From contig CAVUHL010000003.1 of assembly GCA_963741305.1 (NCBI GenBank), positions 3,472,001 to 3,536,000 on the forward strand: a stretch of 64,000 bases of DNA, given 5' to 3'. Position 1 is the first letter of the stretch. Every line of letters starts with the position of its first letter. The notes beneath the pieces were generated by a model that saw nothing but the letters and a program-made list of their open reading frames with translations, made no database searches and was not told the origin of the DNA. This document shows positions 53,270 through 63,030 of this stretch, in pieces. Origin of the DNA: DATMER01 sp963741305 (GTDB taxonomy: Bacteria > Acidobacteriota > Thermoanaerobaculia > Multivoradales > UBA5704). The translations under genes and the position numbers were made by a program.

Positions 53270-53298
53270 TTGACCTGGGCGGTATTCAGTCGTATGTT
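53270..53298 (+). promoter_or_regulatory. Sigma-70-type promoter of the VOC gene
   Basis: TTGACC (53270-53275), 17 bp, TATGTT (53293-53298), then the ribosome site GAAGGGAGG and ATG at 53331. Confidence 0.7.
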
Positions 53299-53330
53299 AA
53301 GAGTCCACGCTCTGTGAAGGGAGGCAAACC

Positions 53331-53822
53331 ATGGCCATAGCGAAGAGTCCGGTCCCCGCAGGTTTTCATGCAGTCACGCCGGTCCTCTGTCTCGACGACG
53401 CGCGCGCCGCGGTCGATTGGTACAAGAAGGCGCTCGGTGCGGAGGAGGTGTCGAGCCACCCAGGGCCGGACGGCAAGATCATGCATGGCGAGTTCCGCGT
53501 CGGAGGGTCGCCGATCATGTTCCACGACGCGATGATGGGCTTCAAGGGACCCAAGGCGCTCGGCGGCTCGCCGGTGGGGCTGTGGATCTACGTCGAGGAC
53601 TCCGAACCGCTCTTCAACCGCGCGGTCGAGGCCGGTGGGCAGGTAGGGATGCCGTTCGGTGACCAGTTCTGGGGCGACCGCTGCGGCGCCTTCACCGATC
53701 CCTTCGGCTACAACTGGACCATCGCCACCCGCAAGGAAGACTTGACCGAGGACGAGCTGATGCAGCGCCAGGAGGAGTTCTTCGCGCAGATGGCGGGCCA
53801 AGGGGCCGGCGGCGGAGAGTAG
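53331..53822 (+). CDS. VOC-family (glyoxalase/PhnB-like) protein
   Basis: A 163-residue protein with the beta-alpha-beta3 VOC pattern: VTPVLCLDDARAAVDWYKKA, a central FRVGGSPIMFHD, GLWIYVEDSEPLFNRAVEAG, then DPFGYNWTIATRKEDLT near the end. PhnB-like proteins share this layout and the C-terminal EDL(T/S) helix. Metal ligands are partly visible (HG near residue 50). It may be a small-molecule dioxygenase or resistance protein. Own promoter. Convergent with the macro-domain gene, whose stop is one base away. Confidence 0.88.
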   Translation: MAIAKSPVPAGFHAVTPVLCLDDARAAVDWYKKALGAEEVSSHPGPDGKIMHGEFRVGGSPIMFHDAMMGFKGPKALGGSPVGLWIYVEDSEPLFNRAVEAGGQVGMPFGDQFWGDRCGAFTDPFGYNWTIATRKEDLTEDELMQRQEEFFAQMAGQGAGGGE

Positions 53823-54362
53823 CTACCGCCCAAGCTCCTGCAGGGCCTCACGGTAGGCCTCGAAAACGTCGCGGGAGAAGCAGACAAAGATCACTTTTTC
53901 GATCGAGGGCTCGCCGTCGAGGAAGCGCGAGACTTCGCTCACGGCGACCCTCGACGCATGATAGGGCGGATAGCCGAAGATGCCGCAACTGATCGCGGGA
54001 AAGGCGATGGTGCGGACCTGGTTTTCGACGGCGAGGGCGAGGCTCGAACGGTAGCAGGAGGCCAGTAGCTCGGGCTCGCCCTGGCCCCCTCCCCTCCAGA
54101 CCGGTCCTACCGTATGGATCACGAAGCGGGCCGGGAGCCGGTAGCCCTTGGTGATCTTGGCCTGCCCCGTCTTGCAGCCTCCCAGGAGCCGGCACTCTTG
54201 CACCAGCTCCGGGCCGGCGGCGCGATGGATGGCGCCGTCGACCCCTCCCCCTCCCAGCAGCGAGCTGTTGGCCGCGTTGACGATGGCATCCACCGGCACG
54301 CGGGTGATATCCCCCTGGAGGAGCTCCATCCTGCTCAGCACGACCGAGGCTTCACCACTCAT
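53823..54362 (-). CDS. Macro-domain protein (ADP-ribose-acyl hydrolase, YmdB-like)
   Basis: A 179-residue MacroD-type protein. LLQGDITRVPVDAIVNAANS and LLGGGGVDGAIHRAAGPEL carry the ADP-ribose site with the catalytic NAAN and GGGGVDGAI. GYRLPARFVIHTVGPVW, AFPAISCGIFGYP and the C-terminal strand complete the fold. It removes acetyl or ADP-ribosyl groups from O-acetyl-ADP-ribose or proteins. Monocistronic; the ATG follows GGGGGG, a weak ribosome site. Confidence 0.93.
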   Translation of the reverse strand: MSGEASVVLSRMELLQGDITRVPVDAIVNAANSSLLGGGGVDGAIHRAAGPELVQECRLLGGCKTGQAKITKGYRLPARFVIHTVGPVWRGGGQGEPELLASCYRSSLALAVENQVRTIAFPAISCGIFGYPPYHASRVAVSEVSRFLDGEPSIEKVIFVCFSRDVFEAYREALQELGR

Positions 54363-54443
54363 ACGACCCCCCGCTTCGAAAGGCTTGCATTGCGGCGATG
54401 TTAGCCTTTCTCTCGGGGAATCTCCATGCCGTGTTGGGATGTC

Positions 54444-54803
54444 TCAGTGGCTCAGCGAGGGTGTGCCGCGGCGCCCGGCGTAGCGCTGGGTCGCGTAGCC
54501 GACCACGAGCCCCAGGATGCAGCCGGGAAGCATGATCTCCAGGTAGTACTTGCCCTGCATGTGGGCCACCCAGAAGGCCAGGGTGCCGCTGACCATCAGG
54601 CCGAAGAGGAGGGTCAGGGGCAGCGATTTCACGTAGCGGGCGAAGGTTCCGATGAGCACGCCCGCGACCAGCCCCTTGAAGGTGGAGCCGATGACGATGC
54701 CGAGGATCGCGGACTGGGTCTCGGGGGCCGAGACGAGCGCCGAAAGGCCGTCGAAGATGCCCAGTAACCCTCCCAACAGCATGCCGAAGAGCGGTTTGTT
54801 CAT
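54444..54803 (-). CDS. Small membrane protein of unknown function
   Basis: A 119-residue protein with about four hydrophobic segments (GMLLGGLLGIFDGLSAL, GIVIGSTFKGLVAGVLIGTF, LTLLFGLMVSGTLAFWVAH, GCILGLVVGYATQ) rich in glycines. AGGGAGA lies before the ATG. The family is not certain. No operon partner. Confidence 0.7.
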   Translation of the reverse strand: MNKPLFGMLLGGLLGIFDGLSALVSAPETQSAILGIVIGSTFKGLVAGVLIGTFARYVKSLPLTLLFGLMVSGTLAFWVAHMQGKYYLEIMLPGCILGLVVGYATQRYAGRRGTPSLSH

Positions 54804-54932
54804 GTTTCATTCTCCCTGTCGAAAGTCTCGCCGGTTCTGTCCGGCACCCTCTTATCCAACGCCGCCGCGGATTCCTTTAACGGCCGAGGATCAGGATCAG
54901 GAGCGCCCGCATCAGGAGGTAGGCCAGGACGA

Positions 54933-55936
<1,004 letters not shown>

Positions 55937-55940
<4 letters not shown>

Positions 55941-56629
55941 GAGGGATCGACTCCCAGGACGTCGCGGGCCTCGGCGCGGAACTCGGCTTCGCTGCCGGTG
56001 AGGGCCCGCAGCTCGTCCAGGACCAGGCGGCGGAAGCCGCGGCGGGCGGCGGCGAGGTCGTTGGTCACCTGGACCGTGGTGATGCCCAGCTCTTCGGCCA
56101 GCCGGGCGTAGGTAGGCCGGTCTTCTTCCAGGTCGTAGCGCTCGAACAGGAGGAAGCGCCTGGCAGGGGCTTCGGCCCGCAGGCGCTCGACGGCGCGGGC
56201 GAAGAGGGCTCGGACCCACTCCCGGTGGAAGTACTCCTCCGGGGTGAGGCCGGAGGACGGAGACCGCGCCAGCTCGGCCTCGGCGCCCTCGAAGTCGAGG
56301 GAAAGGGCCGTCGCACCGCCGCCCCGCTTCTCGCGCCGGGCCGCCTTGCGCTCGTTGGCCACGAAGCCGTCGAGGGCGAGACGGAGGAAGGTGCGGAAGC
56401 GGGCTCGGGCCGGATCGTAGCGGTCGAAGGTCCCCTTCTCGAGCGCCAGGGCGAAGAAGGATTGAGTCAGGTCCTGCGCCTCGTCCCCCTCGGACTGGTG
56501 CTGGACGCGCAGGTACTTGTAGACCGGCTTCCAGTAGCTGTCGATCAGGGCGCCCAGGGCCTGCCGCCGGACCTCCGGATCGGTGTCGCGGGCGGCCAGG
56601 AGGACCGAGCGCCGGGTCGAGGGGAACAT
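55937..56629 (-). CDS. ECF-like RNA polymerase sigma factor
   Basis: A 230-residue sigma-70-like protein. Region 2 (RQALGALIDSYWKPVYKYL, DEAQDLTQSFFALALE, then ARFRTFLRLALDGFVANERK) and region 4 (YARLAEELGITTVQVTNDLA, the HTH) are recognisable. A long insert (about 95-135) separates them, as in the sigma subgroup that is coupled to Ser/Thr kinases. The stop overlaps the kinase start (GTGA). TATAGT-N6-ATG suggests a leaderless message. It may direct envelope-stress genes; targets are unknown. Confidence 0.9.
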
Positions 56630-56635
56630 GGGGCC

Positions 56636-56641
56636 ACTATA
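56636..56641 (-). promoter_or_regulatory. -10 box six bases before the sigma-factor gene
   Basis: TATAGT, then GGCCCC, then ATG at 56629. Same spacing as at the CHAT, NtrC-like and TAP-like genes. Confidence 0.5.
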
Positions 56642-56667
56642 TGCCCCCGCTCTTTCCCTGGAGTTCC

Positions 56668-57174
56668 TCAGCTCTTGGTAGCCAGCTCGACCTTTTCGTT
56701 CTCTCCCGCGTAGTCGAGGCGCTCGCCCGTGATGACGGCCTTGAGGAAGCCGGCGAGCTGCACCATCTTGCCCGAGGGCGTGTCCCAGTACTCGGCCTTC
56801 TCCACCTTCACGCGCAGCAGGGCCAGCCGGGGGTCTTCGGGTCCGTCGGGATACCATCCCTTGGCCACGGGGCTCCACAGCTCCTTCATCTTGGCGCGGT
56901 CGTGCAGCAGTTGGGCGGTGCCGGAAAGCGAGACGTAGCGGCTGTCCTTCGGCTCGGCGTAGCTGACGTTGACGCGCGAGTCCTTCGCGATCTCTTCCCC
57001 CTTCGCCGAGCCGGCGTCGACAAAGAACCAGATGTCGCCGTCGACCTCGCTCTCCTGGGTGTACAGAGGGCGGCTGCGCAGGGAGCCGTCCTCGTCGATG
57101 GTGGTCAACATGGCGACCCGGATGCCCTTGATCAGGTCGTTGATCTTTTCGATGTCACTCTTCTCTTTGGCCAT
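56668..57174 (-). CDS. Pyridoxamine 5'-phosphate oxidase-fold (general stress protein 26-like) protein
   Basis: A 168-residue split-barrel flavin-binding protein: VAMLTTIDEDGSLRSRPLY, VDGDIWFFVDAGSAKGEEIA, RVNVSYAEPKDSRYVSLSG and WYPDGPEDPRLALLRVKVEK. These match general-stress-type members, which bind FMN or F420-like cofactors. GAGAGGAGA precedes the ATG. It is monocistronic. Substrate unknown. Confidence 0.88.
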   Translation of the reverse strand: MAKEKSDIEKINDLIKGIRVAMLTTIDEDGSLRSRPLYTQESEVDGDIWFFVDAGSAKGEEIAKDSRVNVSYAEPKDSRYVSLSGTAQLLHDRAKMKELWSPVAKGWYPDGPEDPRLALLRVKVEKAEYWDTPSGKMVQLAGFLKAVITGERLDYAGENEKVELATKS

Positions 57175-57215
57175 GATCTCCTCTCCCGGAAAGATACTCC
57201 CGGCGTTACGTTAGG

Positions 57216-58232
57216 ATGAAGTGCGAAATGCGTGCCGTCCTCGCCGCCATCCTCCTGACCCTGCTCGGCTGCGGGCACTCCAGCCTGCCCACCTTCCAGC
57301 GCGGCATGACCCTGGCCCACGAGGGGTTCCGCACCAACGAGGGCTACGGTTCCGAAGCAGCTTTCAAGCAGCTCGTCCGATTGAAGGAGCTGGGTGTCAA
57401 CTCGGTGACCCTGGTGCCTTACGGGTTCACGCGCGCTCCCGAGGAGACCGACGTCCGCTGGCGCGGCTCGGACGAGACCGACGAGCGGGTGGCGAGCACG
57501 ATCCAGGAGGCCCGCCGGCTGGGGCTCTCCACCGTGCTCAAGCCGCAGCTGTGGTCCCGGGGACGCTGGACCGGGGACATTGTCTTCACGGACGACGAGG
57601 CCTTCCGCCTGTGGATGGCCTCCTACCGGCAGTTCATCCTCCACTACGCCCGGCTGGCGGAGCTGGAGCGGGCGGACCTCCTCGTGATCGGCACGGAGCT
57701 GGGCGGCCTCACCCTTCCTCGGGAGGCCGACTGGCGCGCCCTGATCCGGGAAGTCCGGACGGCCTACTCCGGCCAGCTGACCTACGCCGCCAACTGGGGC
57801 CAGGAGTTCGAGACCCTGGGCTTCTGGGATGAGCTCGACCTCCTCGGAGTCAACTTCTACTACCCGCTGGCCGCCCCCGGCGAGCTGCCCCGGGCCGGCT
57901 CCCCGCGCCTGAAGGAGTTGGAGCGCATGCTCGCCGAGATGTCCCGCAAGCATCGTAGGCCCGTGCTCTTCACCGAGGTCGGTTATGCGGCCAGCGCCGC
58001 GGCGGCGGTCGAGCCTTGGAAAGAGGAGAACGCCCCGCTCGATCCGGAGATGCAGGCGCGCTGCTACGAGGTGATCTTCCAGTCTTTCTATGGCAAGCCG
58101 TGGCTCGCCGGCCTGCACTGGTGGAAGTGGCCGACCCCTGGCCGCGGCAGCATGGAGGACCCGTCCTTCAGCCCGCTGGGCAAGCCGGCGCTCGGGGTCC
58201 TGGAGAAGTGGTACGGGAACGGGGCGCGGTGA
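57216..58232 (+). CDS. Lipoprotein with TIM-barrel glycoside hydrolase fold (GH113-like)
   Basis: A 338-residue lipoprotein (lipobox LTLLGC near 19). The TIM-barrel pattern is GMTLAHEGFRTNEGYGSEA, LGVNSVTLVPYGFTR, LLVIGTELGGL (likely acid/base Glu), LLGVNFYYPLAAPG and LFTEVGYAAS (likely nucleophile Glu). This resembles GH113-type mannanases, remembered rather than checked. A second ATG at 57228 would give a tighter signal peptide. It is probably an outer-membrane-anchored saccharide hydrolase. Ends convergently near the next gene. Confidence 0.78.
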   Translation: MKCEMRAVLAAILLTLLGCGHSSLPTFQRGMTLAHEGFRTNEGYGSEAAFKQLVRLKELGVNSVTLVPYGFTRAPEETDVRWRGSDETDERVASTIQEARRLGLSTVLKPQLWSRGRWTGDIVFTDDEAFRLWMASYRQFILHYARLAELERADLLVIGTELGGLTLPREADWRALIREVRTAYSGQLTYAANWGQEFETLGFWDELDLLGVNFYYPLAAPGELPRAGSPRLKELERMLAEMSRKHRRPVLFTEVGYAASAAAAVEPWKEENAPLDPEMQARCYEVIFQSFYGKPWLAGLHWWKWPTPGRGSMEDPSFSPLGKPALGVLEKWYGNGAR

Positions 58233-58235
58233 TCC

Positions 58236-59264
58236 TCAAGCCCTGTTCTTCTGATAGATGGGTGCCAGGAAAGCGGCTTCGAGGTCCGGCCCGGCGACCG
58301 GCACGCTGACCACGACCTGCCAGTAGACCGGGTTCTGCTTCACCAGGTTCGTGCCCGGCATGTCGCCCGGGACTTTGAAGGAGAAGCTCAGGATCTCGAG
58401 AGGCTCACCGGGCTCGCCCGGCAGCGGGATCTCCCGGGTCTCCCGGTAGATCGCGACGGGCTGCTGGTTGGCCGGCCCCCCCGCGGATATCAGCTGGTCG
58501 CGCACGCAGCGCAACGACAGCCGCGTCGGGCCCGTGGCCCGCATGTCACGGGGGAAGGCGATCCTGCCCTCGAGCGGGTTGCCCGGGAACACGGGGATCT
58601 TCTCCCAGATCACCACGGGCGTGCGGAACCGGACCGACAGGAAACCCTTGCGGAGCGAGTCGTAGAGGACAAGCAGCGCTAACAGGTCGAGGACAACGAG
58701 GATGAGGTAGACGAACCCTTCCCCGGTGAGCCAGGCGGCGTTGAACAGCGCGACCATGGCGAAGAACACAACCCGCCCCAGGAGCGTGTCGCCGGCGTGC
58801 GCGCCATAATCCGGCCGCATCCAGTCCTGGCTCCAGGGATAGTCCCAGGTCCAGGGGTCCTTCCGGTCCTTCTTTGGCGGAAGCTCGCGCCGCCCTTCTT
58901 TGTCGGCGAGCGCCACCTGGAGCACGCGCAGCGCCACCAGAATGAAAACGATGCCGAACGCCATCGCGCCATAGAAGAAGGTGGGCTGGCCGTTTTTGCT
59001 CAGGCCCTCCTCATAGGGGCCGACGGTGCCCGCGAGGCCAAACAGGAAGATCGCCGTCCCGACTGCCAGGAAGCCCAGGAAGATCCCGGCCCTGGCGCCG
59101 AGCTTGCGGAACCGGCGGAAGAAGCCGCGGCCGAACACCGAGCTCGTGCCGGGCCAGGCGACCATGTGGCGGGCAGTTACCCCCCAGATCTTTTCCTTTT
59201 CCCGGGAGATGATGGTCGACTCCGGAGCGGGGCCTTTCGCGGAAGAGGGAGGTGTGATGTTCAT
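58236..59264 (-). CDS. Membrane protein with beta-rich C-terminal domain
   Basis: A 342-residue protein with about four membrane segments (AGIFLGFLAVGTAIFLFGLA, GAMAFGIVFILVALRV, GRVVFFAMVALFNAAWLTG, FVYLILVVLDLLALLVLYD) followed by a soluble beta domain (FPGNPLEGRIAFPRDMRATG, ILSFSFKVPGDMPGTN). It resembles DUF3592-type membrane proteins. TAGAAT lies nine bases before the ATG. Function unknown. Confidence 0.72.
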   Translation of the reverse strand: MNITPPSSAKGPAPESTIISREKEKIWGVTARHMVAWPGTSSVFGRGFFRRFRKLGARAGIFLGFLAVGTAIFLFGLAGTVGPYEEGLSKNGQPTFFYGAMAFGIVFILVALRVLQVALADKEGRRELPPKKDRKDPWTWDYPWSQDWMRPDYGAHAGDTLLGRVVFFAMVALFNAAWLTGEGFVYLILVVLDLLALLVLYDSLRKGFLSVRFRTPVVIWEKIPVFPGNPLEGRIAFPRDMRATGPTRLSLRCVRDQLISAGGPANQQPVAIYRETREIPLPGEPGEPLEILSFSFKVPGDMPGTNLVKQNPVYWQVVVSVPVAGPDLEAAFLAPIYQKNRA

Positions 59265-59397
59265 GCCGGGGAGATTCTAATCCGAGTGTCACGATTTTGC
59301 CGCAGCGCGCACCACCATCCATAGAAGGCAAGTTCTCTTCAGCTCGATTTCGACTTTCCCGCAGCCGTATCGGCTCGGGTTTATAAGGAGACCCTCT

Positions 59398-59988
59398 ATG
59401 GACGTGAAGAGGTTGCTGCGCGGCGTCATGGCCTTCGCCATTGCCGCAAGCGTCGTGGTGCCGGCGGGCGCGACGACGCTGATCCGCGAAAGCCTCGACG
59501 AGCTGGTCCGCTCCAACCGGACCATCGTCGTGGGCGAGGTCGTCGATGTGCACTCGTACTGGAACGCGGATGGGACGTTCATTCTCACCGACGTTCGAGT
59601 CGCCGCGCACGACGTGCTCAAGGGCAATGTAAAGGACCGCGAGGTCACGGTCACGATCATGGGCGGCCGGGTCGGCGAGACCACCACCCTGATCATCGGC
59701 AATCCCGAGCTCATTCCAGGCAATTCCTACGTACTGTTCCTCAATCAAGAGGATCTGCCGGGCGTCAAAGCCCTCACTGTCCGCTCCCTGATTCAGGGCG
59801 CCTTCGATGTAAAGATCGGCAAGGACGGCCTGCGCGCGGTCAGCCAGGCCAACGCCCATCCGCTTCTCCCCGACGGCCGCGGCTCGTTCGAGGCCGAGGG
59901 CGGCCGCGAGGGCTTCCAGCTCAACTCGATGATGCAGTCGATCCGTGAAATCGTGCGCTACAACGGCGCAAGCCCGGAGGTGAAGTGA
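59398..59988 (+). CDS. Secreted protein preceding the matrixin protease
   Basis: A 196-residue protein with a signal peptide (about 1-25, cleaved near PAGA). A beta-rich domain follows (TIVVGEVVDVHSYWNADGTF, VLKGNVKDREVTVTIMGGRV, IPGNSYVLFLNQED). This is like the small secreted proteins often placed before matrixin-like proteases, perhaps an inhibitor or chaperone. AAGGAG lies before ATG 59398. The stop overlaps the protease start (TGATG), so the pair is coupled. Confidence 0.78.
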   Translation: MDVKRLLRGVMAFAIAASVVVPAGATTLIRESLDELVRSNRTIVVGEVVDVHSYWNADGTFILTDVRVAAHDVLKGNVKDREVTVTIMGGRVGETTTLIIGNPELIPGNSYVLFLNQEDLPGVKALTVRSLIQGAFDVKIGKDGLRAVSQANAHPLLPDGRGSFEAEGGREGFQLNSMMQSIREIVRYNGASPEVK

Positions 59989-60620
59989 TGAACCGCAAGG
60001 CTTTCGCTCTGGCTCTCGTCGCCGCGGGGATGATCGCTTCGGCGGTCCCCTCCCACGCCTATCGCATGATTCAGAACACCGGCGTCGGCCGCTTCAGCGC
60101 TGGCGCCGCGGTGGCGTGCAACGCCTCCGGCGGGTTCACCCACTGGAACAACAAGAACATCGTCTGGCGCCTCAACACCGCCAACCAGGGCTCGGGCAAG
60201 TCCACGGCCCTGACCAACGCCGCGGCCGCCTGGACCGGCGTGACCAGCGCCGACCACGTGCTCAGCAACGGCGGCACCACCACCACCGGCTTTACCACCA
60301 ATGGCACCAACACGGTGCTCTGGGCCTCGGGCAACGGCTGCACGGGCTCCTGCCTCGCCATCACCGCCCTGGTCCTGCAGTCCGGCCAGGTGATCGTCGA
60401 GAGCGACATCTCCTTCAACAACAACGTCACCTGGACGACCACCGGCGCCCAGTACGACACCGAGGCGGTCATGGCCCATGAGATCGGCCATGCGCTCGGC
60501 ATCCATCACAGCGATGTGAGCTCGACGGCGACCATGTACGCCTTTTACTTCGGCTCGGCCGGCCGGTCGCTGGCGACCGACGACCGCTCGGCGCTCCAGT
60601 GCGCCGAGTCCCGCTATTGA
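59988..60620 (+). CDS. Secreted matrixin-type zinc metalloprotease
   Basis: A 210-residue protein with a signal peptide (about 1-22) and a catalytic zinc motif HEIGHALGIHHSD (HExxHxxGxxH) near 163. TMYAFYF with the Met-turn follows. The length is short for a metzincin and there is no long propeptide, so the upstream protein may substitute. It is expected to degrade extracellular proteins. Own terminator at 60650. Confidence 0.9.
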   Translation: MNRKAFALALVAAGMIASAVPSHAYRMIQNTGVGRFSAGAAVACNASGGFTHWNNKNIVWRLNTANQGSGKSTALTNAAAAWTGVTSADHVLSNGGTTTTGFTTNGTNTVLWASGNGCTGSCLAITALVLQSGQVIVESDISFNNNVTWTTTGAQYDTEAVMAHEIGHALGIHHSDVSSTATMYAFYFGSAGRSLATDDRSALQCAESRY

Positions 60621-60649
60621 TCGATTGTTGATCGATTGATCCACATTTT

Positions 60650-60684
60650 CCCTCTCCCTCGCAAGGGGAGAGGGGATCTTTTTA
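60650..60684 (+). terminator. Rho-independent terminator of the matrixin gene
   Basis: CCCTCTCCC / GGGGAGAGGG with a six-base loop, then ATCTTTTTATT. The T-tract is on the plus strand. The hairpin also lies just past the stop of the leftward hydrolase gene. TTGATCGATTG occurs twice just before it. Confidence 0.7.
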
Positions 60685-62049
60685 TTCGAAGCTCGTCAGG
60701 AACGGCAGCGGCCGGATCGACTTGCGGCAGGTTTCAATGTCGAGCCCCTCGGTCGTACCGCGGCTCAGAAAATCCGAGTAAACGCGGTCCAGGCACTCCA
60801 CTCCCGGCAGGTTGTAAAAGACATGGGCGCCGCCGGGCACGGTGAGGACCTTGCTCCCGGGCAGCGTCTGCGCCACCCTCTCCGCCCACTCCCTCGGCGT
60901 AGCGGTATCGTTCTCTCCCGAATAGATCAATACGGGCGCCGGAGAGCGCACCGGCTCCAGGAAGCTCGCTGGAATCTTCGCCGACGGCCACTCCGCGCAC
61001 GCCGCGGCCTGCTGCCTCACCCGGAGATCGCCCATGAACGTGCCCTTGGCGAGGCGGGCCGCCTCCGCCTGATCCACGAACGCCACGTCCTCGGCGCAGG
61101 TCACGGAAAGATAGAGGCCTCCCGGCGAGGATGTGAGCAAATCCCGGGCGAGGGGCGCCAGGTCACCCGATGCTGCTCGGCGCAGGAGCAGCGGCAGGCT
61201 GCGGACTCCTGCCGGCCGGTAGAGCAGGTAGCGCACGGTCTGGGCCGCGGTATTCCGCGATAGGCGCGTCAGCCGCGGAGCCGGCTTCGCCTCCAGCCGC
61301 TTGAGGACCGTATCGAGATCGGCTTTCGGGTCCGGAAAGGCAGCGTGGCAGGCGGGCTCGGCCGCGCAGGCCGCGGCCATCCTGTCGAAAGCAGCCTGCG
61401 TGTGCGGCGCCAGATGCATCGGGACGCGGGCGTCCACGGGCAGCACCGAATGAAGATGCACCGTGCGCACGCTCTCCGGATGCCGCCGCAGATAAACCAG
61501 GGCAGCGCGGGTGCCGTACGAGGCGCCGAGAAGGTTCACCTTGCCGTAGCCCAGAGCGGCGCGCACCTCGTCCACGTCGTCGACGATCGCCTCGGTCGTG
61601 TACTGCGAAAGGTCGTGGTCCCGGGCCAGGGCCTCGCGGCAGCTCCGCACCATGGCAGGGTCCATGAAGCCCTCGAAGGCCGCCTCCTCCGTCTTCGGAC
61701 AGCGCAGCGGGCCCGACGCCCCGGTCCCTCGGATGTCCACGAGCACGAGGTCACGGTTGCGCAGGGCCGTTGCAAACTCCTCAGTGAGGCCCGGCCCCGA
61801 GTCGACCGCGGAACCGCCGGGTCCCCCTTCGAAGTAGAGGACCGGATCGGGCTCGACCGGCGTCCCGTTCGCTGGGATCACGACGATGCGAAGCGGGATC
61901 TTGCGTCCGGACGCCGCGGCCCGGTTCTCGAAGACCTCATGGGTCCCGCAGCGGACCTCGCGGTCGAAGTCAGGAAGCCGGCAGGGCTTCAGCTCCAGAG
62001 CGGCGGCAGGCAGGGCCGCCACCAGGGCTAGGAGAACGAGGGCTCTCAT
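60682..62049 (-). CDS. Secreted alpha/beta-hydrolase (TAP-like)
   Basis: A 455-residue protein with a signal peptide (MRALVLLALVAALPAAALE). YFEGGPGGSAVDSG is the oxyanion segment, NLLGASYGTRAALVYLR the Ser nucleophile, YSGENDTATP the acid, and PGGAHVFYNLPG the His. This is the tripeptidyl/proline iminopeptidase-like group (TAP C-terminal domain). Probably a periplasmic aminopeptidase. TCTAAT lies six bases before the ATG, with no ribosome site. Confidence 0.88.
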   Translation of the reverse strand: MRALVLLALVAALPAAALELKPCRLPDFDREVRCGTHEVFENRAAASGRKIPLRIVVIPANGTPVEPDPVLYFEGGPGGSAVDSGPGLTEEFATALRNRDLVLVDIRGTGASGPLRCPKTEEAAFEGFMDPAMVRSCREALARDHDLSQYTTEAIVDDVDEVRAALGYGKVNLLGASYGTRAALVYLRRHPESVRTVHLHSVLPVDARVPMHLAPHTQAAFDRMAAACAAEPACHAAFPDPKADLDTVLKRLEAKPAPRLTRLSRNTAAQTVRYLLYRPAGVRSLPLLLRRAASGDLAPLARDLLTSSPGGLYLSVTCAEDVAFVDQAEAARLAKGTFMGDLRVRQQAAACAEWPSAKIPASFLEPVRSPAPVLIYSGENDTATPREWAERVAQTLPGSKVLTVPGGAHVFYNLPGVECLDRVYSDFLSRGTTEGLDIETCRKSIRPLPFLTSFE

Positions 62050-62055
62050 GGCTGG

Positions 62056-62061
62056 ATTAGA
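62056..62061 (-). promoter_or_regulatory. -10 box six bases before the TAP-like gene
   Basis: TCTAAT-CCAGCC-ATG, again the six-base spacing seen at the CHAT, NtrC-like and sigma genes. Faces the divergent DUF937 gene. Confidence 0.45.
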
Positions 62062-62159
62062 CCATGCGCCGGGCTCGCCGGTTCCTGGCAGCGTGCTTGC
62101 TGTACTCTTTCAAAACGGAGCGGGCGCATCGCCCGCCACCCCCAACGAGGAGGTGCCCT

Positions 62160-62795
62160 TTGGACCTGATGAACCTGGTCAACCAAGAGCTCAGCGGACC
62201 CCGGCTCTCGCAGATGAGCCGTCAGCTCGGTATTTCGGAAGAACAGACACGCGAAGCCCTGCCCGCCGCCCTCGCGGCTCTGACGGGCGGGCTGGCCCAG
62301 AACGCCGCCCAGCCGCAGGGTGCGCAGCAGCTCGCGAACGCCTTGAACAAGGACCACGACGGGGGGCTCCTCGACTCGCTCGACGGCTTCCTGGGCGGTT
62401 TAGGCGGCATGGGCGGCGGGGGCAATATGGGGGGCATGGGCGGCGGTGGCCTCGGCGCCGGGGCTGCGATCCTGGGCCATGTCTTCGGCCAGCGTCAACA
62501 GAAGGTGGAAGGGAACCTGGGCCGCGCCACCGGGCTCAATCCGCAGACCGTGGCAAGCCTGCTGGCCATGCTCGCGCCGATCGTGATGGCCTACCTGGGC
62601 CGGCAGCAGCGCCAGAAGCAGCTCGATCCGGGCGGCCTCGCGGAAGTGCTCGGCCAGGAGCGCCAGCGCATCGAGCAGGCCCCCCAGGCCCGCACCGGAC
62701 TGGGAGCCCTGCTCGACCGCGACGGCGACGGCGAGATCATGGACGACCTCGCCAACCTCGCGGGGGACCTTTTCGGCAACAAACGGCAGCAGTAG
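62160..62795 (+). CDS. DUF937/YidB-like protein
   Basis: A 211-residue protein with the DUF937 pattern: MNLVNQELSGPRLSQMSRQL (start), then EEQTREALPAALAALTGGLA, and a Gly/Met-rich flexible middle (about 80-100). LLAMLAPIVMAYLGRQQR and GLGALLDRDGDGEIMDDLAN follow; the last has an EF-hand-like loop (DRDGDGEIMDD) that may bind calcium. TTG 62160 is chosen because GAGGAGG lies 6 bases ahead. Role unknown. Confidence 0.85.
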   Translation: MDLMNLVNQELSGPRLSQMSRQLGISEEQTREALPAALAALTGGLAQNAAQPQGAQQLANALNKDHDGGLLDSLDGFLGGLGGMGGGGNMGGMGGGGLGAGAAILGHVFGQRQQKVEGNLGRATGLNPQTVASLLAMLAPIVMAYLGRQQRQKQLDPGGLAEVLGQERQRIEQAPQARTGLGALLDRDGDGEIMDDLANLAGDLFGNKRQQ

Positions 62796-62871
62796 CCCGC
62801 TGCCGTCCCCACCCGCGGACGTTCCGATCAGTTTTTCCGATTCTGGCCGGTTTCCGAACATTCCCTTGAAT

Positions 62872-62901
62872 CCACCCGGTCCATCCATTTGGACCGGGTG
62901 G
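62872..62901 (+). terminator. Hairpin downstream of the DUF937 gene
   Basis: A perfect 12-bp stem CCACCCGGTCCA / TGGACCGGGTGG with a six-base loop, 76 bp past the stop at 62795. No T-tract follows, so it may be a terminator or a small REP-like palindrome. Confidence 0.45.
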
Positions 62902-63030
62902 CACCTCATCCTGCACAAAAGCCCGCCCAGCTTGCGTTTGCGCGCATGGCACTGCCGTTGCTCTCTCATCTCTGACAGATGACAGCCGGCGTCTTCGTGA
63001 GAGGACGCCCCGGCGTGGAGGCAAGGGAAA

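Noticed and set aside
62822..62857. Three TTCCGA motifs as another 21-bp array
   Set aside because: Spacings are 13 and 17 bp, not 21.
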